Shown: piece after piece, positions 7,601 to 15,915 of the stretch
Layout of the letters: each line of letters begins with the position of its first letter
How positions within the stretch are numbered: position 1 is the stretch's first letter
Assembly (NCBI RefSeq): GCF_001557215.1
Contig: NZ_LSJM01000399.1
Coordinates: 1-18,222 of the forward strand
Direction: 5' to 3'
Source: Sphingomonas sp. CCH9-E2
GTDB taxonomy: Bacteria > Pseudomonadota > Alphaproteobacteria > Sphingomonadales > Sphingomonadaceae
Length of the DNA: 18,222 bases
Program-made: the position numbers and the translations under genes
The notes under the pieces: generated by a model
Told to the model about the DNA's origin: nothing
What the model saw: the letters and a program-made list of their open reading frames with translations, nothing else
Databases searched by the model: none

Positions 7601-10567
7601 TCAGAAGTTGAAGCGGACGCCGCCCATGTAGCGGGCGAAGCCGGGCTGGGCGAAGGTCACCATATTCTCGTTACGGCGGTGACCGCGGCGCCCTTCGCCG
7701 GTCAGGTTGATGCCTTCGACAAAAGCGGTGAGTCCGGGAATGAACTCATAGCTCATGCTGGCATCGAACTGGCCATAGGCTTCGACATAGGTCGGGTTCG
7801 GGTTGCCGCCGGCGTAGAATTTGTCGCGCCAGTTATACGCGACACGCGCCTGCAGCCCGCCCTTGTCGTAATAGACGACCGCGTTCGCGCTGTCGCTCAG
7901 CCCCGCCAGTGCGAACTGGCCGATATTGGGGTTGGCGGCATTGTCGAACTCGGCGTCGCCACGGACGATCGTGTAGTTGAGCTGCGCACCGAAGCCGGTG
8001 TCCCAGAAGGCATGCTGGACCGCGAACTCGAAGCCGTACAGCGTCGCCGTCTGGTCCGAGTTGAACGGCGTGCCGACGCGGAACTCTACCAGTCCGTCCT
8101 CGGGCAGGCCGAAGATGCGCCCGGTGTAATAGCCGTTCACGTCGAGGATCGGCTGACCCATCGCGTCGCGTGCGACCTCGACCCCGCCGAAGTTGCGCAG
8201 GATATAGTCGCGGATGCGCGACACGTCGGTCGTGCCGCCCAGCGCCGCCTGTGCCGCACGGAAGCGCGGACCGTCGGCCGGGTTGCGCAGGTCGAATGCC
8301 GAACGCTCCACTTCCTGCGAGTTGATGAAGTTCTTCACCTTCTTGCGGAAATAGCCGGCCGACACGTAGCTGGCGGGGGCGTAATACCACTCCAGCGACA
8401 CGTCGATGTTGCGCGACAGGAACGGCACCAGGTTCGGGTTGCCCTGAAGCCCGCCACCACCGGCGATGCCGAACTGACGGTTGAGCGTCAGGCCGCCCTG
8501 CAGACTGTTATAGTCGGCGCGGGTGATGGTGTGGCTGTAGGACGCACGGAACTTGACGTTCTCGATCGGCTCGATGTCGAAATCGACCGCGGGGAGCCAG
8601 TTCTGGTAGCTGCCCTTGGTGGTCAGGAAGTCGCTGGCGGTGCCATAGTTGATGTTGAACTCACCCGCCGCGTTCCACGACGTGCCGACCGGGATCGGCG
8701 TCAGCGATGCCGATGCGATCGTGGTCTGGTCATAGCGGACACCCGCGATCAGGTGCGCGTCCCCTGCGCCGACCGGGAACTTGGTGTTCACCTGGACGAA
8801 CGGCGAGATCGTCTTTTCCTGAATCCGGCGATCGGCTTCGTACGGCGCGAGGCAGTCATTGTCCCCGCCGCAGACGCCGAAGCGGCTGTTGAGGATGCCC
8901 ACCATCCGCTCGAAATCGAAGCGGTAATACGCGGGGATGATGCCGGCGTCCGAACCGGTCAGGCCCGGGAACTTGTCGGGCAGGCTGACGCGGGTGAACA
9001 GATCGTCGGGCAGATCCGCCGCGGTGCCGAGGCCGCCCCAGGTATCGTTCTGGACGAAGCCATAGGCCGAGCGCACCTTGTTCTCGACATAGGAGAAGCC
9101 GAAGTCGATCGAGTCCAGGAACGCGCCGTCATGGTCGTAGCGACCATTGAGCTGGACCTGATTGATCTCGTCCTTGAAGTACGCGTTGCGGAACGAGTTG
9201 CCGGTCGCGGTGATCAGCGCCGGATTGAGCGCGTCGATCCCCGGCTGCATCACCACCGAAATGACGGGCAGTTCGTTGGTGAAGTCGACCGTCTGCGACG
9301 CGACGCCGAACACCGCCGAACCGACCGAGGTGCTAGTGCCGTATTTATTGGTCGGCTTCGATTCCGCGGTCGAGTGATGCGCGTCGAGCGTGATGGTCAC
9401 GCCACCCGGCGCTTCCCACTTGAGGTTGCCGCCGAACGACTTGTTCTCCGACTGGTTGGCGGTCAGCGAGCCGCTGTACGACAGGTCCTTACCCGGGCCG
9501 AACCGCTCGGTGTAGAAGACCGGGCCCGCCGCGGGGCCGTCGGTCCATTCGGACGAGGTATCGCCGAAGTTGAACCAGATGCCGACGCTGCTGTCGCGCG
9601 CTTCGACGCGGTTGCGCGAATAGGTGAAATCGAACGTCGCGGTGAGCGAGTCCGCCGGACGAACCTGCAGCACGACCTGGCCGTTGATGCGCTCACGATC
9701 GATGTCGGTGAGGTTGTAGGCCGCGCTCTGCGGGACTTCATAGACTTCGTTCGCACCGGGACGGTTGATGACGTTGGGCCCCTCCGGCCCGAGCGTCCCC
9801 CAGTCATTCTCGTTGCCCAGGAACGAATTGCCGAACCCGACCGAGCCGGTGTTCACGCTCGCCTTGCGCTTCTGATACACGCCCGAGACGAGGATGCCGA
9901 ACTGATCCTCGTTACCGAAGGTGGTGCTGAACACGCCCGACACTTCCGGGGTGATCTCATTGCCCTCGTTCAGCGACGTGTCGAGCACGCCCTTGACCGA
10001 GACCGACCCGCGCATGCCCGGGCGATCGAGCGGACGCGGCGTCTTGATGTTGATCGTCGAACCAATGCCGCCCGAGGCGACGGCGGCGCGGCCGGTCTTG
10101 TAGACCTCGACGCCCGCAATGCCTTCCGAGGCGAGGTTGGCGAAGTCGAACGAGCGCGAAGCCGGCGCGCTGGCGCCATCGCCCAGCGTCGAGGTCGGCA
10201 TCTGGCGACCGTTCAGCGTGACGAGGTTATACTCCGGGCCGAAGCCGCGCACGGTCACGGTCGAGCCTTCGCCGTTCGAACGGTCGATCGACACGCCGGT
10301 GATGCGTTGAAGCGATTCGGCGAGGTTGGTGTCGGGGAACTTGCCGATATCCTCGGCCGAGATCGCGTCGACCACGCCCTGCGCGTCGCGCTTGATATCC
10401 ACCGCCGCCTGAAGGCTGGCGCGGATGCCGGTGACGACGATTTCCTCGCCCTCGTCAGCCGGTGCCGCAGCGTCTGTTTCCTGTGCAAATGCCGGCGCGG
10501 TCGCGATTGCCAGCGTCGAAACGCCGATCACCAGTCGCGAAAGCGCGCGCGCCTTAAGGTCACGCAT
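7601..10567 (-). CDS. TonB-dependent outer-membrane receptor (TonB-Xanthomonas/Caulobacter type)
   Basis: A 988-residue outer-membrane transporter that takes up a large ligand, probably an oligosaccharide or glycoside, with energy from TonB/ExbBD. A signal peptide covers residues 1-28 (cut after AFA). A TonB box-like EEIVVTG is at 41-47. The plug domain contains ISAEDIGKFPDTNLAESLQR and VTVRGFGPEYNLVTLNGRQM. The rest is a beta-barrel with alternating aromatic residues, ending in VRFNF, whose terminal Phe is the usual barrel-assembly signal. The start is ATG 10567, with GGAGGA upstream and directly before the signal peptide; a frame extension to 10621 runs through the operators and is rejected. 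The length fits the large carbohydrate-type receptors. It is divergent from the GH3 gene and shares its control region. No Ton or Exb genes are in the window. The ligand is inferred only from the neighbours. Confidence 0.95.
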   Translation of the reverse strand: MRDLKARALSRLVIGVSTLAIATAPAFAQETDAAAPADEGEEIVVTGIRASLQAAVDIKRDAQGVVDAISAEDIGKFPDTNLAESLQRITGVSIDRSNGEGSTVTVRGFGPEYNLVTLNGRQMPTSTLGDGASAPASRSFDFANLASEGIAGVEVYKTGRAAVASGGIGSTINIKTPRPLDRPGMRGSVSVKGVLDTSLNEGNEITPEVSGVFSTTFGNEDQFGILVSGVYQKRKASVNTGSVGFGNSFLGNENDWGTLGPEGPNVINRPGANEVYEVPQSAAYNLTDIDRERINGQVVLQVRPADSLTATFDFTYSRNRVEARDSSVGIWFNFGDTSSEWTDGPAAGPVFYTERFGPGKDLSYSGSLTANQSENKSFGGNLKWEAPGGVTITLDAHHSTAESKPTNKYGTSTSVGSAVFGVASQTVDFTNELPVISVVMQPGIDALNPALITATGNSFRNAYFKDEINQVQLNGRYDHDGAFLDSIDFGFSYVENKVRSAYGFVQNDTWGGLGTAADLPDDLFTRVSLPDKFPGLTGSDAGIIPAYYRFDFERMVGILNSRFGVCGGDNDCLAPYEADRRIQEKTISPFVQVNTKFPVGAGDAHLIAGVRYDQTTIASASLTPIPVGTSWNAAGEFNINYGTASDFLTTKGSYQNWLPAVDFDIEPIENVKFRASYSHTITRADYNSLQGGLTLNRQFGIAGGGGLQGNPNLVPFLSRNIDVSLEWYYAPASYVSAGYFRKKVKNFINSQEVERSAFDLRNPADGPRFRAAQAALGGTTDVSRIRDYILRNFGGVEVARDAMGQPILDVNGYYTGRIFGLPEDGLVEFRVGTPFNSDQTATLYGFEFAVQHAFWDTGFGAQLNYTIVRGDAEFDNAANPNIGQFALAGLSDSANAVVYYDKGGLQARVAYNWRDKFYAGGNPNPTYVEAYGQFDASMSYEFIPGLTAFVEGINLTGEGRRGHRRNENMVTFAQPGFARYMGGVRFNF

Positions 10568-10607
10568 TTCCCAATCCTCCCCGTTCGGCGCACCATTTGC
10601 GCTCAAG

Positions 10608-10623
10608 TTGAGAACGTTCACTT
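10608..10623. promoter_or_regulatory. LacI-type operator-like site A
   Basis: TTGAGAACGTTCACTT, centred on AACGTT. The left half-site GTTCTCAA (read from the centre on the minus strand) is identical to the right half of site C; the right half is degenerate. It lies 41 bp upstream of the receptor ATG, a position suited to repressing the receptor. Regulator assignment is inference from the linked LacI gene. Confidence 0.5.
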
Positions 10624-10631
10624 GAACCTGT

Positions 10632-10647
10632 TGTACAACGTTGTCAA
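10632..10647. promoter_or_regulatory. LacI-type operator-like site B
   Basis: TGTACAACGTTGTCAA, with a perfect 10-bp palindrome ACAACGTTGT at 10635-10644, the symmetric core typical of LacI-family operators with a central CG. On the minus strand its right half supplies the hexamer TTGACA (10647-10642), which could be a -35 element for the receptor gene, though I see no convincing -10 at the right distance. Confidence 0.6.
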
Positions 10648-10690
10648 GCGCCGTCGATCATGCCATGCCAAGGTCGAAAGCGCGCAAATC

Positions 10691-10712
10691 TGCTATTGTT
10701 AACGTTCTCAAT
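10691..10712 (+). promoter_or_regulatory. LacI-type operator-like site C with possible extended -10 for the GH3 gene
   Basis: The operator-like part is TTGTTAACGTTCTCAA at 10696-10711; the outer ATTG/CAAT arms (10695-10712) pair perfectly around AACGTT. It overlaps TGCTATTGT at 10691-10699, which resembles an extended -10 element for rightward transcription. Bound regulator would then block the GH3 promoter. The centre is 64 bp from site B, close to six helical turns. The promoter part is weaker than the operator part. Confidence 0.5.
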
Positions 10713-10780
10713 CTATGCTGTCTGGGTTTTGACAGCGGGGACGAGAATGTTCTGCGCCCTGACCCAGGAGAGGAAGTTCG

Positions 10781-13045
10781 ATGTCGAAACTAATCGCTGC
10801 ACTCATGTCTGCAGCTGCCATCGGTGCAGTCGCAACCAGTGCCAGCGTGGCGCAGCAGGCTCCGAAGTCCAGCGCCATCGAACGCGTCTCCGCGAAGCAG
10901 GCGCGCGCCCGGGCCGACGCGATCGTCTCGAAGCTGACCCTCGATGAAAAGATCCTGCTGGTCCATGGCCTGTTCCCGCCGATGGCCGGGGGCAAGACGC
11001 AGGAAGAGCTGATCCCGTCGGCCGGGCATATCGACGGCGTGCCGCGCGTCGGCATTCCGCTGGTCCGCGAAAGCGATGCCTCGCTCGGCGTCGCCAATCA
11101 GGTCGAGCAGCGCAAGGGCGATGTCGCCACCGCCCTGCCCTCCAGCCTCGCGACCGCCGCCAGCTTCGACCCTGAAATCGCCCGCGCCGGCGGCGCGATG
11201 ATCGGGGCGGAAGCGCGCGCCAAGCGCTTCAACGTCCTGCTCGCGGGCGGCGTCAACCTGACCCGCGACCCATGGGGCGGGCGCAATTTCGAATATCTGG
11301 GCGAAGACCCGCTGCTCGCCGGCGAGCTGGCCGGCGCGCATATCGCGGGGGTCCAGTCGAACCGCATCGTCTCCACGATCAAGCATTTCGCGCTCAACGC
11401 GCAGGAAACCGGCCGCATGGTGCTCGACGCGCAGATCGACGAGGCGGCACTGCGCGAAAGCGACCTGCTCGCCTTCCAGATCGCGATCGAGAAGGGCAAG
11501 CCCGGATCGGTGATGGCCGCGTACAACAAGGTCAACGGCCATTGGGCGTCGGAAAACGCCTTTCTGCTCAACACGGTGCTCAAGCGCGACTGGAACTATC
11601 CCGGCTGGGTGATGAGCGATTGGGGCGGCGTGCATTCGACCGCCAAGGCGGCTAATGCCGGGCTCGACCAGCAATCCGGGCAGGAGCTGGACAAGGCGAT
11701 GTTCTTCGACGCGCCATTGAAGGCCGCGGTCGAGAAGGGCGATGTGCCGATGGCGCGCCTCAACGACATGGTCGCACGGTACCTGACCGGCCTGATCCTG
11801 ACCGGCGCGTTCGATACGCCGGCGCCCGCGAGAGCCCAGCCGATCGACTATGCCGCCAATGCCGAGGTCGCGCAGCGCGCCGCGGAGGCGGGCATCGTGC
11901 TGCTCAAGAATGACGGCGGCATCCTGCCGCTGGCGGCGAGCGCAAAGAATATCCTTGTCATTGGCGGCGGCGCGGATGTCGGCGTCCTGTCCGGCGGTGG
12001 CTCCAGTCAGGTGCGCTCGGTCGGCGGCGCGCCGATCGAAATTCCGCTCGCTTATGGCGGCTCGGCGTCGTTCGCGCGGATCACCTGGCACGCCTCCTCC
12101 CCGCTCGCCGCGCTGCGCAAGGCAGCACCCGGCGCGCAGGTCGACTTCACCGACGGCCGGAACATGAACGCGACGCTGGAGGCCGCCGCCAAGGCCGACA
12201 TCGTCATCGTCTTTGCCACGCAATGGACGACCGAGGCCGATGATGTGCCCAACCTGCGCCTGCCCGATCATCAGGACGCGCTGATCGGCGCGGTGTCGCG
12301 GGCGCAGCCCAGGACCGTGGTCGTGCTGACCACCGGCGGTCCGGTGACGATGCCGTGGATCACGCAAGTCCCCGCAGTGCTGCAAGCCTGGTACCCCGGC
12401 CAGCGCGGCGGCGAGGCGATTGCCAATATCTTGACCGGCAAGGTCAATCCTTCGGGCCGGCTGCCGATCACCTTCCCCGTCCGCGAGGCACAGGCACCGC
12501 GTCCCACGCCGGTCGGCCTCGACCTGCTTACCGGGCTTGAGCGCGATGCGGCGTCGAACCCGGCAGCGGGCGGAGATTTTAGCCTCAAGACCTTCCCCGT
12601 GAAGTATCAGGAGGGCAGCGATGTCGGCTATCGCTGGTATGAGCGGCAGGGCAACAAGCCGCTCTTCGCGTTCGGCCATGGCCTCAGCTACACCAGCTTC
12701 GCCTATGCCCAGCCGCAGGTGCGCGGGGGCAAGACGCTGACCGTCAGCTTCACCGTCACCAACACTGGCCAGCGTGCCGGCGCGGACGTGCCGCAGCTCT
12801 ATGTGACCCGCGACGGATCGGGCAAGCCGATGCGGCTCGCCGGATTCCAGCGCGTGACGCTCAACCCCGGCGAATCGCGCCGCGTGACGCTGACCGCCGA
12901 GCCGCGCATCCTGGCTGATTACGACACCAGCCTGCCCGGCTGGCGGATCGCGGGGGGCAGCTATCGCGTCGCCATCGCCCGCGATGCGACGGATCGGTCG
13001 ATGACGCTCACCACGACGCTCGACGCGGCGACGATGAAGCCCTAG
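10781..13045 (+). CDS. Exported glycoside hydrolase family 3 beta-glycosidase (beta-glucosidase-like)
   Basis: A 754-residue GH3 enzyme that removes beta-linked sugar units from the non-reducing end of oligosaccharides or glycosides. It has a signal peptide (about 1-24, ending SVA before QQ), so it acts in the periplasm or outside. The N-terminal TIM-barrel domain contains LAGGVNLTRDPWGGRNFEYL and STIKHFALN, and the nucleophile region GWVMSDWGG with Asp280. The GH3 C-terminal domain spans about 370-620 (GIVLLKNDGGILPL, GEAIANILTGKVNPSGRLP), and a fibronectin-III-like domain (about 665-735, PQLYVTRDG) closes it. All three domains of the bacterial beta-glucosidase type are complete. ATG 10781 has AGGAGAGGAAG upstream. 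It is divergent from the TonB receptor and followed after 35 bp by the MFS gene. Sugar specificity (glucose, xylose or other) cannot be decided by eye. Confidence 0.93.
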   Translation: MSKLIAALMSAAAIGAVATSASVAQQAPKSSAIERVSAKQARARADAIVSKLTLDEKILLVHGLFPPMAGGKTQEELIPSAGHIDGVPRVGIPLVRESDASLGVANQVEQRKGDVATALPSSLATAASFDPEIARAGGAMIGAEARAKRFNVLLAGGVNLTRDPWGGRNFEYLGEDPLLAGELAGAHIAGVQSNRIVSTIKHFALNAQETGRMVLDAQIDEAALRESDLLAFQIAIEKGKPGSVMAAYNKVNGHWASENAFLLNTVLKRDWNYPGWVMSDWGGVHSTAKAANAGLDQQSGQELDKAMFFDAPLKAAVEKGDVPMARLNDMVARYLTGLILTGAFDTPAPARAQPIDYAANAEVAQRAAEAGIVLLKNDGGILPLAASAKNILVIGGGADVGVLSGGGSSQVRSVGGAPIEIPLAYGGSASFARITWHASSPLAALRKAAPGAQVDFTDGRNMNATLEAAAKADIVIVFATQWTTEADDVPNLRLPDHQDALIGAVSRAQPRTVVVLTTGGPVTMPWITQVPAVLQAWYPGQRGGEAIANILTGKVNPSGRLPITFPVREAQAPRPTPVGLDLLTGLERDAASNPAAGGDFSLKTFPVKYQEGSDVGYRWYERQGNKPLFAFGHGLSYTSFAYAQPQVRGGKTLTVSFTVTNTGQRAGADVPQLYVTRDGSGKPMRLAGFQRVTLNPGESRRVTLTAEPRILADYDTSLPGWRIAGGSYRVAIARDATDRSMTLTTTLDAATMKP

Positions 13046-13080
13046 CCATCGGGAAACGGGCGGCCAACGCGCCCGAACTG

Positions 13081-14295
13081 GTGGAGCGGGTGACGGGCGA
13101 TCAGGCGACAGGCGGCGGCGCGCGGCGCGGGATGGGCTTCATCCTGCTGGTCGCGCTCGCCAATGCGGGGGGCGTGATCGCCTTCCTCCCCCTGCTCAGC
13201 CTGTTGCTGCCGGTCAGGATCGCGGAGATTGCGGGCGAGGCGCGCATCGGCCTATTCACCGCTACGGTGATCGCGGGGGCCATCGCCGCCAGCCTGTCCA
13301 ACATCGCCTTTGGCTGGGCCAGCGACCGGACGCGCGCGCGCGGTGGCGGGCGGCGCTCCTGGGTGGTCATCGGGCTGGTGCTGCTCGCTTTGTCGTTTGC
13401 AGCGGTCGCGGTCGCGCAGAGTCCCGCTGCCATCATCCTCGCGATCATCCTGTTTCAGGTAGCAGTCAACGCGCTGCTCGCCCCGCTGTTCGCGATCATG
13501 GCGGACGAGGTGCCGGGCGCGCAGATGGGACTGGCGGGTGGCCTGATCGCACTGGGCTCGCCGCTGGCGTCCGCGGTCGGCGCGGTCATGATCGCTCTCG
13601 CCCTTCCCGGCGACGGCGCGCAGCTCGCCTTCATCCTTGCCATGGCGTTGCTCTGCGTAGTGCCGTTGCTGCGCGTGCCGTCGGTCGAGGCCGCCGCGAT
13701 TGTCTCGGCCACGCCGCCACGCCTTGCCGGGCGTGACCTCGCGGTGGCGTGGCTGTCGCGGCTGCTGGTGCAGATCGCGGGCAATGTCCTCTCGCTCTAC
13801 CTCGTCTATTATTTCGTGAGCATCGATCCGGATGTGTCCGCGGCCAAGCAGGTCGGCCCGATCGGCCAGCTGATGACGATCGCCTATCTGCTCCCGCTGC
13901 CGGTGGCGGTGCTGCTGGGACGCTGGTCTGATCGGGTCGGGCGACGCAAGCCCTTCCTGTTCGCGGCGGCGGGGGTAGCAGCGCTCGGCCTGCTCGGGCT
14001 GGCGGTCGCCCGAGACTGGTCGATCGCCGCGTCGGCCTTCGCCCTGTACGCCATGGGCTCATCGGTCTTCCTGTCGATCCATTCGGGCTTTGCGATGCAG
14101 TTGCTGCCCAGCGCGGCCAATCGCGGCCGCGATCTCGGCCTGATCAACCTCACCAACACCCTCCCCGCGCTGATCGGGCCCGCGCTCGCCTGGGCGCTGT
14201 CGACGCCGCGCGATTTCGGCCCGGTGATGCTGCTGCTCGCCGCACTCACGCTGGTCGGCGGCGCGCTGGTCCTCGGCATCCGGCAGCAACGCTGA
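13081..14295 (+). CDS. MFS transporter, probably sugar carrier
   Basis: A 404-residue major facilitator superfamily protein with twelve hydrophobic segments that I can count by eye, in two sets of six. The loop after segment 2 carries the MFS signature-like SDRTRARGGGRRSW, and the matching loop in the second half is RWSDRVGRRKP. The late NRGRDLGLINLTNTLPALIG segment resembles carriers related to the sucrose/GPH-like groups. It sits 35 bp after the GH3 gene in the same direction and probably in one transcript, which fits import of the sugar released by that enzyme. The start is uncertain: GTG at 13081 gives the longest form but has no clear ribosome-binding site; GTG 13090 and ATG 13132 (just before the first membrane segment) are alternatives. 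The substrate is inferred from context only. Confidence 0.85.
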   Translation: MERVTGDQATGGGARRGMGFILLVALANAGGVIAFLPLLSLLLPVRIAEIAGEARIGLFTATVIAGAIAASLSNIAFGWASDRTRARGGGRRSWVVIGLVLLALSFAAVAVAQSPAAIILAIILFQVAVNALLAPLFAIMADEVPGAQMGLAGGLIALGSPLASAVGAVMIALALPGDGAQLAFILAMALLCVVPLLRVPSVEAAAIVSATPPRLAGRDLAVAWLSRLLVQIAGNVLSLYLVYYFVSIDPDVSAAKQVGPIGQLMTIAYLLPLPVAVLLGRWSDRVGRRKPFLFAAAGVAALGLLGLAVARDWSIAASAFALYAMGSSVFLSIHSGFAMQLLPSAANRGRDLGLINLTNTLPALIGPALAWALSTPRDFGPVMLLLAALTLVGGALVLGIRQQR

Positions 14296-14346
14296 CGCGG
14301 GTTTGAGAAAAATCGAGCACCCGCACGAATTTGCCCGGCAACCCGG

Positions 14347-14375
14347 TTGACAGCCCCAGGACGCCCCCGTAGAGG
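14347..14375 (+). promoter_or_regulatory. Promoter of tRNA-Leu
   Basis: A consensus -35 TTGACA at 14347-14352, a 17-bp spacer, and TAGAGG at 14370-14375 as a moderate -10. This would start transcription about 10 bp before the mature tRNA. It lies between the MFS stop and the tRNA and is well placed for no other gene. Confidence 0.65.
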
Positions 14376-14391
14376 CGCTCGCCTACCCCGT

Positions 14392-14478
14392 GCCCAGATG
14401 GCGGAATTGGTAGACGCACCAGCTTCAGGTGCTGGCGATCGCAAGGTCGTGGAGGTTCGAGTCCTCTTCTGGGCACCA
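14392..14478 (+). tRNA. tRNA-Leu (anticodon CAG)
   Basis: An 87-base tRNA with the long variable arm of leucine tRNAs. The acceptor stem GCCCAGA pairs with TCTGGGC, and the encoded CCA follows the discriminator A. The anticodon stem CCAGC/GCTGG holds the loop TTCAGGT with anticodon CAG at 14426-14428, reading CUG. GGTTCGAGTCC is a normal T arm. An integrase gene follows directly, so its 3' end is the likely attachment site of the island; the gene remains intact. Confidence 0.95.
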
Positions 14479-14484
14479 TTTTTC

Positions 14485-14514
14485 TTTCCGGACACTTCCG
14501 CAAGTGTCCGGAAA
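14485..14514. repeat. Perfect 13-bp inverted repeat just past the tRNA
   Basis: TTTCCGGACACTT at 14485-14497 pairs with AAGTGTCCGGAAA at 14502-14514 around the loop CCGC. It starts 6 bp past the tRNA CCA and is preceded, not followed, by T-rich sequence on the plus strand, so it is not a textbook terminator in either direction. It may still help to end the tRNA transcript, or it may be a structure within the attachment region. Confidence 0.75.
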
Positions 14515-14582
14515 AATCCAAGAAAACAGCCACTTGCGACAAGGTTGGCGTCCATCGGCATCCGGCCGAATTCGTTGAAATT

Positions 14583-14612
14583 GGCGGTACATGACGGTAT
14601 ATCTGACGGTAT
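14583..14612 (+). repeat. Short direct repeats upstream of the integrase gene
   Basis: Two exact copies of TGACGGTAT (14592-14600 and 14604-14612) and a related GGCGGTAC at 14583-14590, lying 23-52 bp before the integrase ATG. Direct repeats here suit arm-type binding sites of the integrase or of an excisionase, or autoregulatory sites. The assignment is inference from position. Confidence 0.5.
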
Positions 14613-14634
14613 CAAAACCGACAGAGGTGGCACC

Positions 14635-15879
14635 ATGCTGACCGATCTGGCCGTCCGAAAAGCCGCGCCGCGCGACAAGCCCTACAAGCTCTCTGATGGG
14701 GGCGGGCTGTACCTGCTGGTGACGGCCGCGGGTCAACGATACTGGCGGATGGACTATCGTTTCGGTGAAAAGCGGGCCACTGCGGCACTCGGGGTCTATC
14801 CGACCATCACCCTTGCCGAGGCGCGAGCCAAGCGACTGGAGATCAAGAAGCAGATCGCCGAGGGAATCAACCCAGCGGCCAAGCGCAAGATCGACAAGAT
14901 CACCGGGCCGCTCGCCAATGTGAACAGCTTCAAGGCCGTGGCGGAAGAATGGCTCGACAAGGCCCGACGCGAGGGCCGTGCCGATGTGACTGTGGGCAAG
15001 CTGACATGGTTGCTCGAATTCGCCTACCCCATCATCGGGGACCGGAAGATCGGTGAGATCAAGGCCCCCGAACTGCTCGCCGTGCTACGTGCGGTCGAGA
15101 AGCGCGGCCATTACGAAACCGCACGACGGCTGCGCAGCACCTGCGGACAGGTCTTCCGCTATGCCATTGCCACCGGCCGCGCCGACCGCGACGTTTCGGC
15201 AGACCTGCGCGGCGCGCTGATCGTGCCCAAGGTGACGCACCGCGCCGCCATCACCACGCCGAAGGAAGCGGGCGCTCTGCTGCGGGCCATCGATGCCTAT
15301 TCAGGCTATCCGGTTACCCATGCGGCGCTGCGGCTTGCCCCTTACGTCTTCGTCCGCCCGGGCGAACTGCGGCAGGCTGAATGGAGCGAGTTCGACTTTA
15401 CCCGCAACATCTGGACCATCGCCGCCGACAAGACCAAGATGCGCGTCGCGCACCGCGTGCCGCTCAGCCGTCAGGTCCTCGCCATCCTGGAAGAGCTGCG
15501 CGAGATCACCGGCAACCGCCGCTTCCTCTTCCCCGCCCAGGGCAAGCGCGACAGGCCCATGTGCGAAAACACGATCAACCTCGCGCTGCGACGGATGGGG
15601 TTCGATGGCACCACGATGACCGCCCATGGTTTCCGCGCCATGGCCAGCACGCTGTTGAACGAGCAAGGCCATTGGAACCCCGACGCAATCGAGCGCCAGC
15701 TCGGCCATGCCGAGACCGATGACGTCCGCCGCGCCTATGCGCGCGGCGAGCACTGGGATGAGCGAATCAGGATGATGCAGAGCTGGGCTGACTATCTCGA
15801 CCAGCTAAGGTCCGGTGCAAAGGTGCTGCAAGGCAGCTTCCGCAAGCCATCTGGCGCTGCGAGCGCGTTGCCGGGTTGA
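14635..15879 (+). CDS. Tyrosine-type site-specific integrase (P4-like, DUF4102)
   Basis: A 414-residue integrase of the tRNA-targeting P4 type. The N-terminal DUF4102 arm-binding domain (about 1-85) begins MLTDLAVRKAAP and includes KLSDGGGLYLLV and ALGVYPTITLAEAR. A core-binding domain follows (about 95-195). The catalytic domain has Arg241 (VRPGELR), His331 and Arg334 (HGFR), His358 (LGH) and the nucleophile Tyr368 (RRAY). The full RHRHY set is present, so it should be active. ATG 14635 with GAGGTGG upstream was chosen; a longer open frame back to 14347 passes through the tRNA and is not credible. It inserts or excises its element at the 3' end of the tRNA-Leu just upstream, and marks the left end of the island. 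Confidence 0.95.
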   Translation: MLTDLAVRKAAPRDKPYKLSDGGGLYLLVTAAGQRYWRMDYRFGEKRATAALGVYPTITLAEARAKRLEIKKQIAEGINPAAKRKIDKITGPLANVNSFKAVAEEWLDKARREGRADVTVGKLTWLLEFAYPIIGDRKIGEIKAPELLAVLRAVEKRGHYETARRLRSTCGQVFRYAIATGRADRDVSADLRGALIVPKVTHRAAITTPKEAGALLRAIDAYSGYPVTHAALRLAPYVFVRPGELRQAEWSEFDFTRNIWTIAADKTKMRVAHRVPLSRQVLAILEELREITGNRRFLFPAQGKRDRPMCENTINLALRRMGFDGTTMTAHGFRAMASTLLNEQGHWNPDAIERQLGHAETDDVRRAYARGEHWDERIRMMQSWADYLDQLRSGAKVLQGSFRKPSGAASALPG

Positions 15880-15915
15880 TCCTGCGGCACCGATCAGGAT
15901 CTGTCACCAATCTGT

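Noticed and set aside
7583..10702. A 1039-codon open frame on the plus strand, antisense to the TonB receptor
   Set aside because: High GC leaves the antisense frame open. It has no recognisable domain, is Arg-, Asp- and Val-rich, and covers the receptor gene and its operators; the minus-strand frame has signal peptide, TonB box and plug.
10729..10734. TTGACA before the GH3 gene as a -35 element
   Set aside because: No -10-like hexamer at 16-18 bp; the extended -10-like sequence at 10691-10699 is a better candidate.
10790..12679. A 629-codon minus-strand frame antisense to the GH3 gene
   Set aside because: Shadow of the GH3 coding frame with low-complexity composition; the plus-strand frame has all GH3 motifs and a good ribosome-binding site.
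13057..13075. CGGGCG/CGCCCG hairpin between the GH3 and MFS genes as a terminator
   Set aside because: Six-bp stem with no T-run; the genes are 35 bp apart and probably cotranscribed.
14347..14634. N-terminal extension of the integrase to 14347
   Set aside because: The frame runs through the whole tRNA-Leu and begins on the TTG of its -35 element; the real start at 14635 has a ribosome-binding site and the usual DUF4102 beginning.
15878..15901. GATCCTG/CAGGATC hairpin between the convergent integrase and DUF2384 genes as a bidirectional terminator
   Set aside because: Seven-bp stem with a 10-base loop and no T-run on either strand; too weak to call.
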